Below are positions 11,130 through 22,640 of a stretch of DNA of 64,000 bases, piece by piece. Below the pieces are notes generated by a model. It made no database searches. It was not told the DNA's origin and saw only the letters and a program-made list of their open reading frames with translations. The position numbers and the translations under genes were made by a program. Within the stretch, counting starts at the first letter, position 1. Each line of letters starts with the position of its first letter. The stretch is from Undaria pinnatifida (taxonomy: Eukaryota > Sar > Phaeophyceae > Laminariales > Alariaceae), in NCBI GenBank assembly GCA_012845835.1, contig JABAKD010000013.1, positions 5,764,628-5,828,627 on the forward strand. The letters run 5' to 3'.

Positions 11130-11900
11130 GGGGCTAGTTCTGGGCCCACCCGCAGCGGCATCGACTCAAGCCGTCCGTTTCGCGTTGTGCTGCTGTTGCG
11201 GTGTCCGGATACCACCGTGCTAACTGTAGAGGGGGGTGTTGATACTCGTGGGGGGGGGCGTCGACTCACTGTAGAGAGGGGTGTTGATACTCGTGGGGGG
11301 GGCGTCGAACTCACTGTAGAGGGGGGTATTGGTACTCGTGCGGGGGGCGTCGACTCAAGCTGTCCGTGTTACAATGTCTTTGCGGCTGTCGCCGTTGGTC
11401 TTCTTCTGCTGATTCCGCCTTGATTTCGTCTTCTAGGCTAAATTTGATGGTGGTTAGGGACTAGTCGCAGCGGCATCGACTCAGGCCGTCCGTTTCGCAA
11501 GTCTGTGTTGTTGTTCTTGCTCTTCTGCCCGGATACCGTGATGTAGAGGTTGATTTTGATGTTCGCGGGGGGATTGCTACTCGCGACGGCCTCGATTCGG
11601 CTACCCGATGTGCAAAAATGGGCTGTTTGGGGTTCTTCTTCTCTGGTTCTGTTCGGACACCATCCCGTGTAGCTTAATTTTGATGATCGACGGGGGCTGT
11701 AACCTCGTAGCGGCGTCGACTCAAGCCGTGTACATCTTACATTGTTTTCCCCCCGCTGCTGTTACTGTTTTGTTTTGTTGCTTTTTATGTGTGGATACCA
11801 TGCTGTAGAGGTGATTACTGATATTGGTGGAGGCCTACTGGTTCGTAGCGGCGTCGACTCGGCTGACCCCGTTGTTTCAAATTGGTTTGTTTGGTGCTGT
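11130..11900 (+). repeat. ~120-bp satellite, six copies, with a 45-bp sub-repeat
   Basis: GGCRTCGACTCAAGCCGTCC recurs in diverged form near 11156, 11346, 11471, 11588, 11711 and 11850. Between the first two, a 45-base unit (CTGTAGAGGGGGGTGTTGAT plus a G-run and CGTCGACTCA) is repeated three times in a row. No gene. Confidence 0.75.
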
Positions 11901-11904
11901 TTCT

Positions 11905-12880
11905 ATTCGGTTGTTATTCTTCTGTTAGGCCACTCTCGTGGGTTTCTTTTGAAAGAGTTGTGGATTGCAACACCATCATTATGACTGTTGGGTATCTGGT
12001 AGTCTACGCTGACCAGTAGTTATTTGCGGACTCTTGCACGTATGATGCGAGGAAGGCGATTCGATTTTGTTGATTTTGTGGCATGCTTTTTTCGCTTTGG
12101 TGATGCCTTTGGCTTGTGCAACACAACAACATTTTTTTTTGTGGACTCTCGTACCCGGGCGCACGAAGGGGCGCTTTGATGCCTGATATTTTGTGCCCCT
12201 CCTCCGGTGGGAAGAGGCTTGAGGGGTACATCGAGAACTGCTTCGTCCTAAGCACACCACGCCGACCGTAAACAGCAAGTCGCGGGCATAATTGGGGATA
12301 TTTATCGTTTCTGTTTATTTGTGGTATTAGGATTGTCATATGGCTTTTTTTGTGTACGTTGACTTGTCTATGGACACAAAAATATTGCATGCGCAATGAG
12401 GGAGGTGGAATACATGGACTCGTATTGGATGCATGTGGTATGAATCGGAGGCTTGGAAACAAACTTCTCGAAGCACGTTGAGAGGATCGGTCGCAGGTAC
12501 GGTGGTGCGATAAGCATCAGGAGTAGTTCATAAAGCAAAAAGGGGGTATTTGCAATTTTGTGGACTCAACTTCCGCCCGAAAACCTGAAGAAAAATTTGA
12601 AGAAAAAACATGGGTATGATATACATTGATTTTTTGCTCGAGTAGGACACAAACGACACGTCCTGCGTCACTCGACAAGAATTTGAGGCCCGGCTCACAA
12701 CAGAGCGTTTTCCGGCGGTAACAAACTGGAATAAAACGCTGAAACGATCGGACTTAAACAGGCTCGAGAGCAAAAAGAAGACACAGAAGAACACACGAGC
12801 GGAAGAGGGAAAAATCACGTAAAAAAAACTGGTATTATAATAAGCAAAACAAAGAATCAGGGGCTATATATATAACCTCA
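11905..12880. other. intergenic, nothing recognised
   Basis: AT-rich DNA with minus-strand open frames up to 152 codons (12462-12004) that lack motifs and overlap other frames. Confidence 0.4.
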
Positions 12881-12884
12881 CGCA

Positions 12885-13145
12885 CCCCTTCTATCATCGA
12901 CTGATTCTACGATAGCCCCCCCCCTAAGAAAAAAAATCAACGATTTATTTTAAAGAACGTTTAAGGTTGCTCGGCACAAGGGAAGAGTGCAACGAAAAAC
13001 ATATCCTCATATGATTTCTTGTTTGCAACGGACTAGCGAAAGTCGACGTTGGGGTGGCAAGAGACGCCTGTATTCTCGGGAGATTCGACCGGGAGCTGGT
13101 TTCAAAACCCGGCGACCTCGTTCACCCGCGAGAAGACCCCCACAA
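12885..13145 (+). repeat. solo copy of the arm of the 17.2-18.6 kb inverted-repeat element
   Basis: Matches 17190-17430: GACTGATTCTACGATAGCC, a poly-C run, AACGTTTAAGGTTGCTCGGC, and GGGAGCTGGTTTCAAAACCC near the end. Only one arm is present; what follows is a fragment of another repeat. Confidence 0.7.
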
Positions 13146-13207
13146 TCCCTCCCTATACTATCTCCAAGTAAAATTGTCCCAAAAAAGGGCTTCTCAAGTT
13201 GTATGGA

Positions 13208-13472
13208 CGGCTTGCTACGATAGATAGATAGAAGCGCACCATTTTTGTTCTGAGCTTCCTCAAGATTGTGGGAGCTTAATTACGACCTTTCCCAAAAACC
13301 GATTTTTTGGTGAGAATACATCTGTCTCGTGTGCTGGATGAAGAATCCCATCGCCTATTAATAGGTTACGCGACGAGAATCGTGCATAATAAACAGATGT
13401 GGGCTATTTTTCGACGATTTCGGGTTGATAAGGAGATCGCCAAAAAAAGGTATACCTCGCTATCGTAGTAGC
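13208..13472 (+). mobile_element. TIR element family B, full-length
   Basis: Begins GCTTGCTACGATAGATAG and ends CTATCGTAGTAGCATGAG (inverted ends). Interior blocks in family order: GGGAGCTTAA, AAAACCGATTTTTTGG, ATCCCATCGCCTA, TCGACGATTTCGGGTTGATA. About 265 bases, non-coding. Confidence 0.7.
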
Positions 13473-13639
13473 ATGAGAGTGTAAAGGCGTTCAAGGAAGG
13501 TTGGGGGGGGGGGGGGGGGGGCAACGTAGAACGGCGCTTCTATCTTACGATATTTTTTCCTTGTTAAAACGTCGAGATGCATCGTACGGTAGGGGCTCCT
13601 CGCGCTATCGATATCGTCACCGGAATTGAAGGACACGCC

Positions 13640-14520
13640 ACAGCTAAAAACGCTGGATTGCGAAGGCAAAAAAGCTAAAACAAAAATTATCGACACACGA
13701 CGTGTAGGGAAATGCGTGGAAGTGTGGTAAGATTAATAAGCTAAATTTTTCACCAACAATATATAGACTATAAATACGGCGAGAAAGGTGCACATTCGTT
13801 TTCCTAAGGCTCTTCACTTGAACTTTTTGGGGGGAAAACAGAAGCGATATCATACGAAACGAGACGGAAAAACAAAAAACGAAAATCACGGCCTGACGTA
13901 GGTTAAACAACGAACGAGAAAAAAAAAATTCGAACAAAAAAAAAATGACGGTCCCGTCCTCAAGCAAGGGCTGCGGCTTGAAGAGCCCCGTCATAAAAAA
14001 AAAAACGTTTCATAAAAAAATTGCTAGATGTACCTCGGTATTAGAATTCGACGAGACGTAAAAAATCATATCCAGGGGCCACCAAGCAGGCTTTTTTCCC
14101 CCCTCTCTCCTCACTACGATGCTCGCCTTAATTTTTATCGCTCGTCGAGAAGGACTCCATCCCCAGCCCTTCCTTCCCTCGTCCACTCGCACCGAGCCAA
14201 CTGCGCTATTGATACGATGGGTTCCCTTGGTTTTACTGGTATACTTTATGCGATTGTTTATGAGCGGTCGATGTTGGGGGTGCTGCTGCTACCGCGGTAA
14301 CTGAAGAAGATACGCCAGGTTCTACGAGTGGTGGATCGCGAACACCACATACATCGCTAGTCCATTTATTTGACGCACGTGCAACACACGTATTGAAATA
14401 CGTGGAGAAGGTGTGGTGGTCTTTTTAAGATTTTATTTGAAAAATCCACACTCTAACGAACGCCGGAGAGAGGGGTTAATAAAAAAAACGAAAAAAAACG
14501 CGTGCACACAAACGCATTAT
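13640..14520. other. repeat-derived DNA without a gene
   Basis: Holds two copies of the repeat seen at 168-240 (at ~13685-13760 and ~14365-14450) and, on the minus strand at about 14203-14140, a tRNA-like A box (TAGCGCAGTTG) followed by a poor B box, possibly an old SINE. Poly-A/T runs are frequent. Confidence 0.4.
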
Positions 14521-14529
14521 GGCGATATG

Positions 14530-14890
14530 TATCCCGCCCCCCTTTTGATCAAAATCAGGCCCCCACGTCCTTAAGAACTCCGCCCTCCCCTCACCGGTTA
14601 TTCGACTGACAGGATTCATTTATTTGATAAACTGATGCATTTCCTTCCACAGCTGTCAGATTTTGTCCCCCTCAGAAACGGGTTTTATAGTTTCCGCGCA
14701 CAGACTGCCTAACATCACCATGTTGACCCTGATTGCTACACTGTAGTTGCAAGGGGAGTCGCCGACCTATATCCTTAATGAGGACACACAACCCGTAATA
14801 CGCGCGATCGGAGTATCACACACAGCTTGCAAAGATGAGCTTCGACAAAATATTCGATCTCACAGCTGGAGTGTATTTTAATTTTTATAG
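14530..14890 (-). mobile_element. family A terminal repeat (solo), reverse
   Basis: A ~350-bp unit shared with both ends of the 41.87-45.93 kb element. Recognisable blocks: CCCCCACGTCC, CGGTTATTCGACT, CAGCTGTCAGATTTTGTCCC, GGCGACTCCCC reversed, CACACAGCTTGCAAAGATGA, TCGATCTCACAGCTGGAGTG. Non-coding. Confidence 0.8.
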
Positions 14891-15479
14891 TATATACTGA
14901 GTATATATTTATATACATTTTCTTTTGTTCTGCTGTGTTGTATTCTGTCTCAGTACCGTGGATCATTTATTAATGTGAGTATTGGATTTGGATGAGGCCT
15001 CCTGCGCCGGCAGGAGGTCCTCGCCTGGTATGCCCCCCCCCGCGGCACAGTGGACGTTTGGCTTGCGCGTATCTCGTCTACTTGCACTGATTTTGCTTTG
15101 GCGTTTGTTTTTTTTTCTGCTGAATTTCGAGGCTCCTTAGTCCAATTTCGTTGAATTTTAATTTCATTTTTCATTTTTGTCTTTTGAACAACGGGCCACG
15201 AGTTTGCTGATTTCGTTCAGTCGGATCGCACTATGTCTCTATTGAATCAAAAGTCGTGTTTCGGGTGGAACATGGAGCTCCTCACAAAAGGAAGGAGCTC
15301 CAGTAGCAAAAGGAAAAAAAAAGGTGTGCACCTCCAGCGTAGCATGCGTAAAGAAAACGGCGGGGGGGGGGGAGAAGAAGGCAACTCACTCCACTCACTT
15401 GGGGAGCTCTTCTCATGCCCCACCCAAAAGTTGGCTTTTGGTTCTTGACCCCAAAAACCTGTCAGTTTGAAAAAAAAAA

Positions 15480-15905
15480 TGAAAAATGCCTCCCGCCGAT
15501 AAGAAATCCCACGGCAGAGGTGTCGTGAAATAGAGAGCTGTGAATCGGCACGGCTTAAGTCACCAACTAGTTATTGGTCGGAATGATAGTTAGTCGTTCC
15601 GCGAAGGAGCCGACTACCCGACTTAGTGGGTTTCCATACTTGAAGGAAGGATTAGTTAACCCTTCAGAGCCCGAAAACCCCTCCCCATAAAGCTTCAAGT
15701 AAGTTTGTTCCCAAAAAGGGTTTCCAGTTGTAGAGGGATGCATGTTTTCTTTTTTAGGCGCCCCCGGGGGAAGCTACTACGGCTCGCTAAAGTCGGCAAA
15801 TCAGGCGAGCGAAGCGAGTCGGCTGGGCACCGGCTTGCTTCACCCGCCGCCTTGCCGACTAAAGTCCGCAAGTCGGCTAGCGGTACCAACCGACCAGTGA
15901 CTAGA
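15480..15905 (+). mobile_element. ~420-bp repeat (family I), inverted relative to 28245-28560
   Basis: Blocks GTGGGTTTCCATACTTGAAG, GGAAGGATTAG, a poly-T, GGGGGAAG and the hairpin-rich CGGCTCGC/AAGTCGGCAAGTCGG segment recur in reverse complement at 28.25-28.56 kb. A family G MITE (15656-15738) interrupts this copy; the other lacks it. Confidence 0.75.
15656..15738 (-). mobile_element. family G short MITE (TTAACCCCTT ends)
   Basis: About 83 bases, from TTAACCCTTCAGAGCC through CCCCTCCCCATAAAGC, CAAGTAAGTTTGTTCCC and AAAAGGGTTTCCAGTTGTA. Inserted in the family I repeat. Confidence 0.75.
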
Positions 15906-16260
15906 AAAGTCCATCAAAAGTTTCCAACTCACAGCTCCATTAACCAGTGAAATATGACAGTGAGACAATGACATTCTTCTTCCAAAAAAAATATTTTCCC
16001 GGTCCATTCCCGCGGTTTTCGGGTTAAGAAGTGGCCCTCAAAAGCGGCCGAAAAAACGTGTCTACTCGCCAAAACGATGCCACTCCCATATTTGCACGGG
16101 TCAAATGTCATGCTGCTGCACACTAAAGGTAGTACTTCGTAGTTATACAACCACCGTATCGTACTTAAGGCAGATGGGATGGGAGGGGTCACCTTATGAG
16201 GGGGCGTTTTTTTTTGCAGTGTCTCGGGGTTACTCGCGCGAGCTGACCCCCCCCCCCCCC

Positions 16261-16532
16261 GACCCAGGCTACGGTAGGGGGGTCCCCTTTTGGGACTTTT
16301 ATTTCAGTGACTAGGGGTCACTCGCGCGAGTAACCCCTTTGTTCCTATGCGATATTACGTTTTCTTCATGTTTTACATTGACGAAATTAATCCGCAATGC
16401 AAAGGTAATCTAAGCTACGCCAAAACAAGTGCCTAAACCATCTTCATCCGTAGGGTACGGAGCCACTCGTGCGAGTTGCTCAAACACATCAGTGAAAATG
16501 GGGGTACCCCCCCTACCGTAGCCTTGGTCCCC
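16261..16532. mobile_element. TIR element family H with CGCG palindrome
   Basis: Inverted ends: CCAGGCTACGGTAGGGGGGT (16264 on) and the reverse complement at ~16500-16528. Just inside each end lies a dyad: GGGTCACTCGCGCGAGTAAC (from 16316) on the left, CCACTCGTGCGAGTTG on the right. The middle is AT-rich (CAAAGGTAATCTAAGC). About 270 bases, non-coding. Confidence 0.8.
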
Positions 16533-16682
16533 CCGAGTTTATTCCCGATACTACCCTTTCTTCGTGAGCTGTTCTATTTTTCGCGGTGATGCATGAGTCA
16601 ACTCAATGAATGGAATGTTTTTGCTACGGTGCGCGCCAAGCAAAAAATCGAGCGAGTAAATATAGAATTTTTATCATCGTCC

Positions 16683-16960
16683 TCAGTGAGGTACGGACTA
16701 CGATAGAGGTGAAGTTTTATTTTTGTTTTTTTGTGGGGGGGGGGGTTCTTCATTTTTGGGAGCTTAAGACCTCTCCCAAAAAACAATTTCTTTTTCGTGG
16801 TGAACAAAAAAAAGCTGCTATGTACACAACGAGAATATCATGCAACAAAAAAAATATGGCATGTTTTTTTGCCACGATTTTGGGTCAAGGTGAGCCCCGT
16901 CCTTCAGAAAACATTTCCGACGAAAAGTGCTACCTTTACCGTAGAACGCGTCTGTGGTCC
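16683..16960 (+). mobile_element. TIR element family B
   Basis: Begins GGACTACGATAGAGGTG, ends TACCGTAGAACGCGTC. Interior: G-run, GGGAGCTTAAGACC, ACGATTTTGGGTCAAGG, CATTTCCGACGAAAAGTGCT. Full-length, about 275 bases. Confidence 0.75.
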
Positions 16961-17189
16961 CCAACCGTAGCCATGGTCGAATGTACCCTGTGTATCGGCC
17001 TCGGGGAGGGAAGCAATAAACGCGGAACTTAGTACAGGACCGCGCGCACGCAATTACAAGAAGGTGGTCGCCCTCCCGCGCAATAAATATGTACAGGAAG
17101 AAGGAACAATCGCGCGTTCGTTAAAAAAGAACGTATGTTTCTCCTGGGCTCAACACCTGGCATTAACAGATAGTTGACAATCATTTGCG

Positions 17190-18605
17190 TTTCCGACTGA
17201 CTCTGAGATAGCCCCCCCCCCCCCAACAACCAGCGGTTTTATTTAACGAACGTTTCACGGCTGCTCGACACAAGGAAGGATACTATTGAGAAAAACGTAT
17301 CCATCTTTTTTTCTGGAGTGCAAAGGTCTAACGATCGACGACGTCGGCGTGTGGATGGACACCGTATTTTAGGCAGATACGGCCAGGAGCTGGTTTTGAA
17401 ACCGGCGATTTCGTTAAATTAAAGAAAACGTTGGGGCCTCGTGCTAGGTAAACCGTGCAACGATCCTTCCGATGACATTAAAGACGGTGTTTTTTGGTTT
17501 TTTTTCTTGACGCCCTGCTGCGATAGAGGTTGTTTTCTGGCGATTTTATTTTTTTAATGAATGAATGAATGAATGAATGAATGAATGAATGAATGAATGA
17601 ATGAATGAATGAATGAATGCATGAATGAATGAATGAATGAATGAATGCATTTCGCGGTAGTTCTTAACCCGATACCTCTGTAAAATGATTAGTTCTTTCC
17701 CTAAGATCATTTATTTTTCCCTCATTTTTTCGGTTTATACCTACAGGCCTCGGGCTAGGTAAACCGTGGAACGACCTTTCCGATGACATTGAACACGTTT
17801 TTTTCTTGTTTTTGTTTTTTTCCACGCCCTGCTGCGATAGAGGTAGTTTTCTGGCGATTTTTTTTTTATTGAATGAATGAATGAATGAATGAAAGAATGA
17901 ATGAATGAATGAATTTCGCGGTAGTTCTTAACCCGATACTTCTGTTAAATGATCATTTCTTCCCCTACTAAGATCATTTCTTTTTCCCTATTTTTTTCGG
18001 TGTATACCCACAGGCCATATATATATATATGTATATATGGCGCGTTATGGTTTTCATCGGGTCGCACTGTTGGGCCTTTTCTCAAAATTCCAACTATCAG
18101 TTTTTGGCAGGGGTATACGGAGAACACCTCAAGTTCGAGCAGGAGCACTCACAAAAATAGGGGTGCGCGCCTCTGTCACACAGCACGTGCCTTCGAAAAG
18201 ACGTTTTGCTTTCGCGCATCAGAGTCGATTTTTATTTGCTTGGAAATACAGCTACCAGGTATTGGCAACAGCTATCACTCGCTATCGATCGCACCAACAC
18301 GAAGTCGAAACCAGCGTTGGAAACGTTCTACGGCAGCCCCCCCCCCCCCCCAACGTTTTCTTTAACGAAATCGCCGGCTTTGAAACCAATTCCCGGCCAT
18401 ATCTGCCTGAAATACGACGCCCCTCTTGCTACACCGGCGTCATCGTTCGATAGTCCTTTGCAAAACAAGAAAGTCTGCGAAAACATATCCTTTTCACATG
18501 GCATCTTTCTTCGTAGCTTGAGAGCAGCCGTGAAACGTTCGTTGAAAAAAATCTTCTGTGGATTTTTTCGGGAGGGGAGGCGCTATCGTAGTATCAGTAA
18601 TTGGT
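17190..18605. mobile_element. 1.4-kb element with ~240-bp inverted arms
   Basis: Left arm 17190-17430 and right arm ~18355-18600 are reverse complements: CGTTTCACGGCTGCTCGACA (left, from 17248) against GAGAGCAGCCGTGAAACG (right), plus shared poly-C, CAGATACGGCCAGGAGC and AACCGGCGATTTCGTT blocks. Between them lies a tandem duplication (17437-18014). The ORFs (18037-18667, three overlapping) show no transposase motif. Possibly a large foldback element. Confidence 0.7.
17437..18014 (+). repeat. tandem duplication, each copy carrying an (ATGA)n microsatellite
   Basis: Copy 1 is 17437-17747 and copy 2 is 17748-18014. Both run CTAGGTAAACCGTG, CCTTCCGATGACATT, GCCCTGCTGCGATAGAGGT, (AATG)n, TTTCGCGGTAGTTCTTAACC, GATACYTCTGT. 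The microsatellite has ~24 units in copy 1 (17557-17648) and ~10 in copy 2 (17870-17911). Confidence 0.85.
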
Positions 18606-19077
18606 TGGCAGTCTCGAGGAACAAGATGATGATTGGTACAATAAATCGACATTTCGACATGGGCTAAGGTAGAGATTCGCAAGAAAAAATAAAATCTGAG
18701 GAGGAAAACGAAAGTGCTCTCTCCGATTAACAATCCCATGACCTAGTCATGAGAAAGATTTTAGATTTAGAAACGTGATAAATTTCCGGCGATTTTTGGA
18801 TAATGAAGGAGCTCCCCGTCTTCATGCAGGAGGCGGCTACCCCCGAAATGCAACTTTTCTTGTACTACTACTGCCTGTGCATCACCTACCGGTTTTTATT
18901 TATTTTTCACACCGCTAATGACGCTTTTATCCAATTATTGGCTTGGGGCGACCGATAGCGTCGGTGCACCAATAACAAACATTTACCAAAAAATCGGTTG
19001 TATTCTTAGAACAAAAACGATATTCAGTCTCCTCAGACAACCAAAAAAAACAACGGTACGGGGGATCACCTTCGTCG

Positions 19078-19355
19078 GGACGCGAGCTACGATAGTAGAG
19101 GCGACCTCCCACTTTTTTTCTGCAAGGACCTTCCTCAATTTGGGAGCTTGAAAAACCCCCTCCCTACGAAAATTGATTCGGAGAAGAATAAAAGTGCTAC
19201 CTACCTACCGGCGATGAAAAATGCCATGGCGCGATGAACGAGAATCACGCAAAAAAAAAATGTCGTTTTTCCAACGATTTTTGGCTTAACGAGCTCCGTC
19301 GAAATTCAGAAAGAAAAAAATCGGACGAAAGCTTGCTACCCTCGATCGTAGCGCG
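19078..19355 (+). mobile_element. TIR element family B
   Basis: GCGAGCTACGATAGTAGAGG at the start and CCTCGATCGTAGCGCGCGTC at the end. Between: TTTGGGAGCTTGAAAAACC, TTGATTCGGAGAAGAAT, CCAACGATTTTTGGCTTAAC. Confidence 0.75.
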
Positions 19356-19387
19356 CGTCTTCTTTTTCCCTTTTTTTATTTTTGTGC

Positions 19388-19700
19388 AGCTCGGGGTCAC
19401 TCGGACGGGGAAATCATGTCTCGTTGCGGTCTAAAGACTTTTTTTTTCGTGAGCTGTGTCATTTTTTTTTTTGGGGGGGGCGATACGAATCCGCAGTTTT
19501 AGAACGTCCGCAATAGAACGAACTCGGTAAGCTACTCCGCGCGCCAAACAAATAACAAATAAATGGCCTAAATTGTTTTGATTTCGTCCGTGAGGTACTT
19601 CAGCAGAGTCACTTGTCCGAGTGGCGAAAACACGGCAGCGAAACTGAGGGTGCTCCCCCCCCCCCCTCCGGCGTACCGCAGCGTTTTTTTGGTGCACCCC
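19388..19700. mobile_element. TIR element family H, degenerate
   Basis: Blocks GGGGTCACTCGGACGGGG, AATCCGCAG, AAGCTACTCCGCGCGCCAAA, GAGTCACTTGTCCGAGTGGC and a poly-C/GCGTACCGCAGCG end follow the order of the copy at 16261-16532. Confidence 0.6.
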
Positions 19701-19728
19701 CAGCAAGGCGGGGTGGTGTGCCAGGGCC

Positions 19729-19992
19729 ATGCATGACCTCTTTATAGAGGGGAGACGCCTTATTCACTCGTTTCCAGGTCGCATGACCGCTTTATAGAGG
19801 GGAGACGCCTTATTCATTCGTGCACTCCAGGTCGCATGATCGCTTTATAGAGGGGAAACGCCTTATTCATTCGTGCACTCCAGGTCGCATGACCGCTTTA
19901 TAGAGGGGAAACGCCTTATTCATTCGTGCACTCCAGGTCGCATGACCGCTTTATAGAGGGGAGACGCCTTATTCATTCGTTCACTCCAGGTT
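19729..19992 (+). repeat. 53-bp minisatellite, five nearly identical copies
   Basis: GCATGACCGCTTTATAGAGG starts at 19729 (variant), 19781, 19834, 19887 and 19940, so the period is exactly 53 bases for the last four. Copies differ at only a few positions, so the array is young. Confidence 0.95.
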
Positions 19993-20028
19993 ATTACTAG
20001 TATGTGTAACTACCCTGTTGCGGTAAGC

Positions 20029-20245
20029 GATTTTGATCGCCTTATATCGATATACCGCCTTATATGGGGATACCGCCATATAATGGCCTACTGTACAAAC
20101 TTCGATTTTGACCGCCTTGTATCGGGATACCGCTTTATATAGGAATACCGCCGGTCGTAGGGATACCGCCGTACATAAGCTTCTATTTTGACCGCCTTGT
20201 ATCGGGATACCGCCTCATATAGGGATAACGCCTTATTATCTTGGG
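20029..20245 (+). repeat. 75-85 bp tandem repeat, about three copies
   Basis: TTTTGACCGCCTTGTATCGG recurs at about 20031, 20105 and 20189, each followed by GATACCGC motifs. It may have grown from the same source as the 53-bp array (shared TTTATA and CGCCTTAT words). Confidence 0.7.
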
Positions 20246-20545
20246 GTATCTCTGATTTGAAGAAACTTGTTATAATGCTTAGTTTGGGCAGTAAGCTATT
20301 AGTTTACCTTTTGCAAGTGGTCAAACGGACTATTAATAATACCCCGACAATACCTTAACAAACTCGTCTGCTAACCCGTTTAGGGGCTTTAGAGTGGAGG
20401 GGGGGACGTGAAGAGCATGGATGCTTACAGCGAATCGTGCATTGCTGAGTGAGGGACGGTAAACATTGCTATCCGAAGTACTAACATATTAACAATGCAA
20501 ACAAGGGAGACCTCGTACGGGAGTGGTGCGGCATGATCCTATTTA

Positions 20546-20602
20546 CTCGTGCTGCTGCTGCGGCTGCGGCTGCTGCTGCAGCTGCTGCTGCTGCTGCTTC
20601 TC
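20546..20602 (-). repeat. (CAG)n/(CTG)n trinucleotide tract
   Basis: About 55 bases of CTG/CGG triplets on the plus strand. The minus strand would read poly-Gln in a 105-codon ORF (20860-20543) with no other support. Confidence 0.8.
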
Positions 20603-20609
20603 GCGCACA

Positions 20610-22640
20610 CTGCTCGTAGACGCTTGAAAAATGGCGCAATCACCGTTTTTTGGTCGCTTTACATGGGCCCCAAACGTTTTCGCATTGTAACTCCACAATC
20701 TACCTCGCACATATTCCAAAGTAGTTTTTCGTCCTCTAAAAACGCCAGTGCAGCTGTTATAGGCTACAGGGGGGGGGGGGTTAACCATGCAATGGTCCGC
20801 GCTGCGATATCGATAAAACGCTTCGGCTAAATGAAGCGAATTATGAACGGCAGGGCACATTATAGCTCAAACTCGTGGGGATCTCGCTCATGTTTCGTTT
20901 TGGCATACAACAATGTTTCGCTTTTAATCAATCTCAGGCCTTTGGAGTTGTTCATGAGGTATGATAAGAACATTATCTTTCCCTCCAAACGAATAAGTTT
21001 TTCGGATTGAGGTCGTATATATATAGAGCTCTTTGTTCAACGTAGAAAGGAGCCTAAAAAAAACAAAAAAAAGGTGTGCACCTTCCACCGCAGCACGCGC
21101 CGCATGCATTAATTAAGACAAGCGAGGGCCCGTGGGGGAAGAAAAAAATAAGGGGGGAAGTACTCGCGCATACAATAAACAAGGATCCCGCGCATACAAT
21201 ACACGAGAAATGGGGGACCGCCTTGCGCATACAACATATATATCGCGAAATGTTTCAAATGCCCGCACATACCTCACGGGCGTGCGCGCGACCATGCGTG
21301 ACGTACCTAAAACTACTGTAGACCGTGAGGCAGTTAAACAGAGGCTGCACTCTTTAAGCAATTTTCACCTCGATATATGGCCGTCTTTGTTGGATGTGAA
21401 AGGTAGTGTAGAATTTCTCAAGCGGGTGTCATCGGTAAGGTGGAGGTGCACCTCCCCCTCCAGTGAGCGTGCATCGCGCATACACCGCGAAACAACGGGG
21501 AAAGCCGCGGATAGAGGATTTTTTTTAGGGGGATCCGTCCGTCGCAAACACAGCAGGGCACAACAGACCCCTCCTGTGCGCGCATAAAACAATAACTTAG
21601 ACTGCCCCAAAAACAAAACGCCAAAGCAAAAAGGGGAACAAGGAAGCATACAAACACGCCTCTGCCAGGATAGGGGGTAGCAATTTTTGGACCCGTGCTG
21701 CGAAGGAGGCCCCCGTCATTTTTTGTTCCGAGGCTCATGACCACTTTCTTTGAGATATTTATATACCTCTCCCCCGAAAATTGACTCTTCTTTGAGTAAA
21801 ACTGAAAGCGTAACGCTCGATGATCAACCCCTTCCGGACAAAAAAAAAAAAAATCACTGGTCTATATTGCAGAAATGAATGGCGTCAATTCAGCAAAAAA
21901 ATTCGCCAAAAATTGGTATACCTTTAGCCAAAAAGGGGGTATACCTTAATTTGTCTATCGTGTAGCACCCGTCGGAATGTCATCCTTGCTTTTGCAATAT
22001 AGTGAATTAACCACCGTCATACTAGACGGTGTAGGACTGTTTGTTGTTTATCAGGTCGTGCTTTTGAGAACACTCTTCTTGGCAAAAAAAAACACACACA
22101 CATACACACACAAAAAAAAAAACTGCCACCGCCTAAAATTCATCAGCAAGCAGGTGTACATGATGTCTCTGGCCGTCATCTGCTGTCATGTTCCCTGAAA
22201 TGTGGCGGAGATGCATGCCATACGATATAGAGGCGCGCGCGCATCTTATTCTTTTGTCAGGCTCCTCACGTGTGGATGGATGTGTGTGCAGGCAGAGCTC
22301 TTGACCCCAAAAAGGACTGATTTTTTTAGAAGGGAAAAAAACAATCGACTCAAAATACTTCGATCAACGCCTCCCCATTGAAAACGAGAAGCTAAACGAA
22401 CACACATAATAAGAAGACACAAACGCGAAAAAGGGGATTGGAAAAACCATATCATTAGGTGTTTTAGTTCATCAGACGAGTACCCCCCGTATGTCCGAAG
22501 CGCTAATCTCGTTGTGTACGAGGATTACGGTGCGCCTACAAAAGAGCCGCACATCACGCAGAAGCCCCCCCCCCCCCGCTCCCCCCCGTCCCGTCATGGT
22601 GGGGATGCGAGAGTCAATGGATTACGAGTACGGTTAGGAT
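20610..22640. other. intergenic, repeat fragments only
   Basis: A family B end lies at ~21035-21100 (CCACCGCAGCACGCGCC). A loose ~45-base repeat with CGCATACAAYA words covers 21165-21260, and CACA/A-rich runs occur at 22090-22125. Open frames (for example + 21132-21587) have no motif. Confidence 0.4.

Noticed and set aside
20543-20860. Poly-Gln protein on the minus strand
   Set aside because: The only protein-like feature is the CAG tract; the plus strand is equally open and no splice sites or homology are evident.
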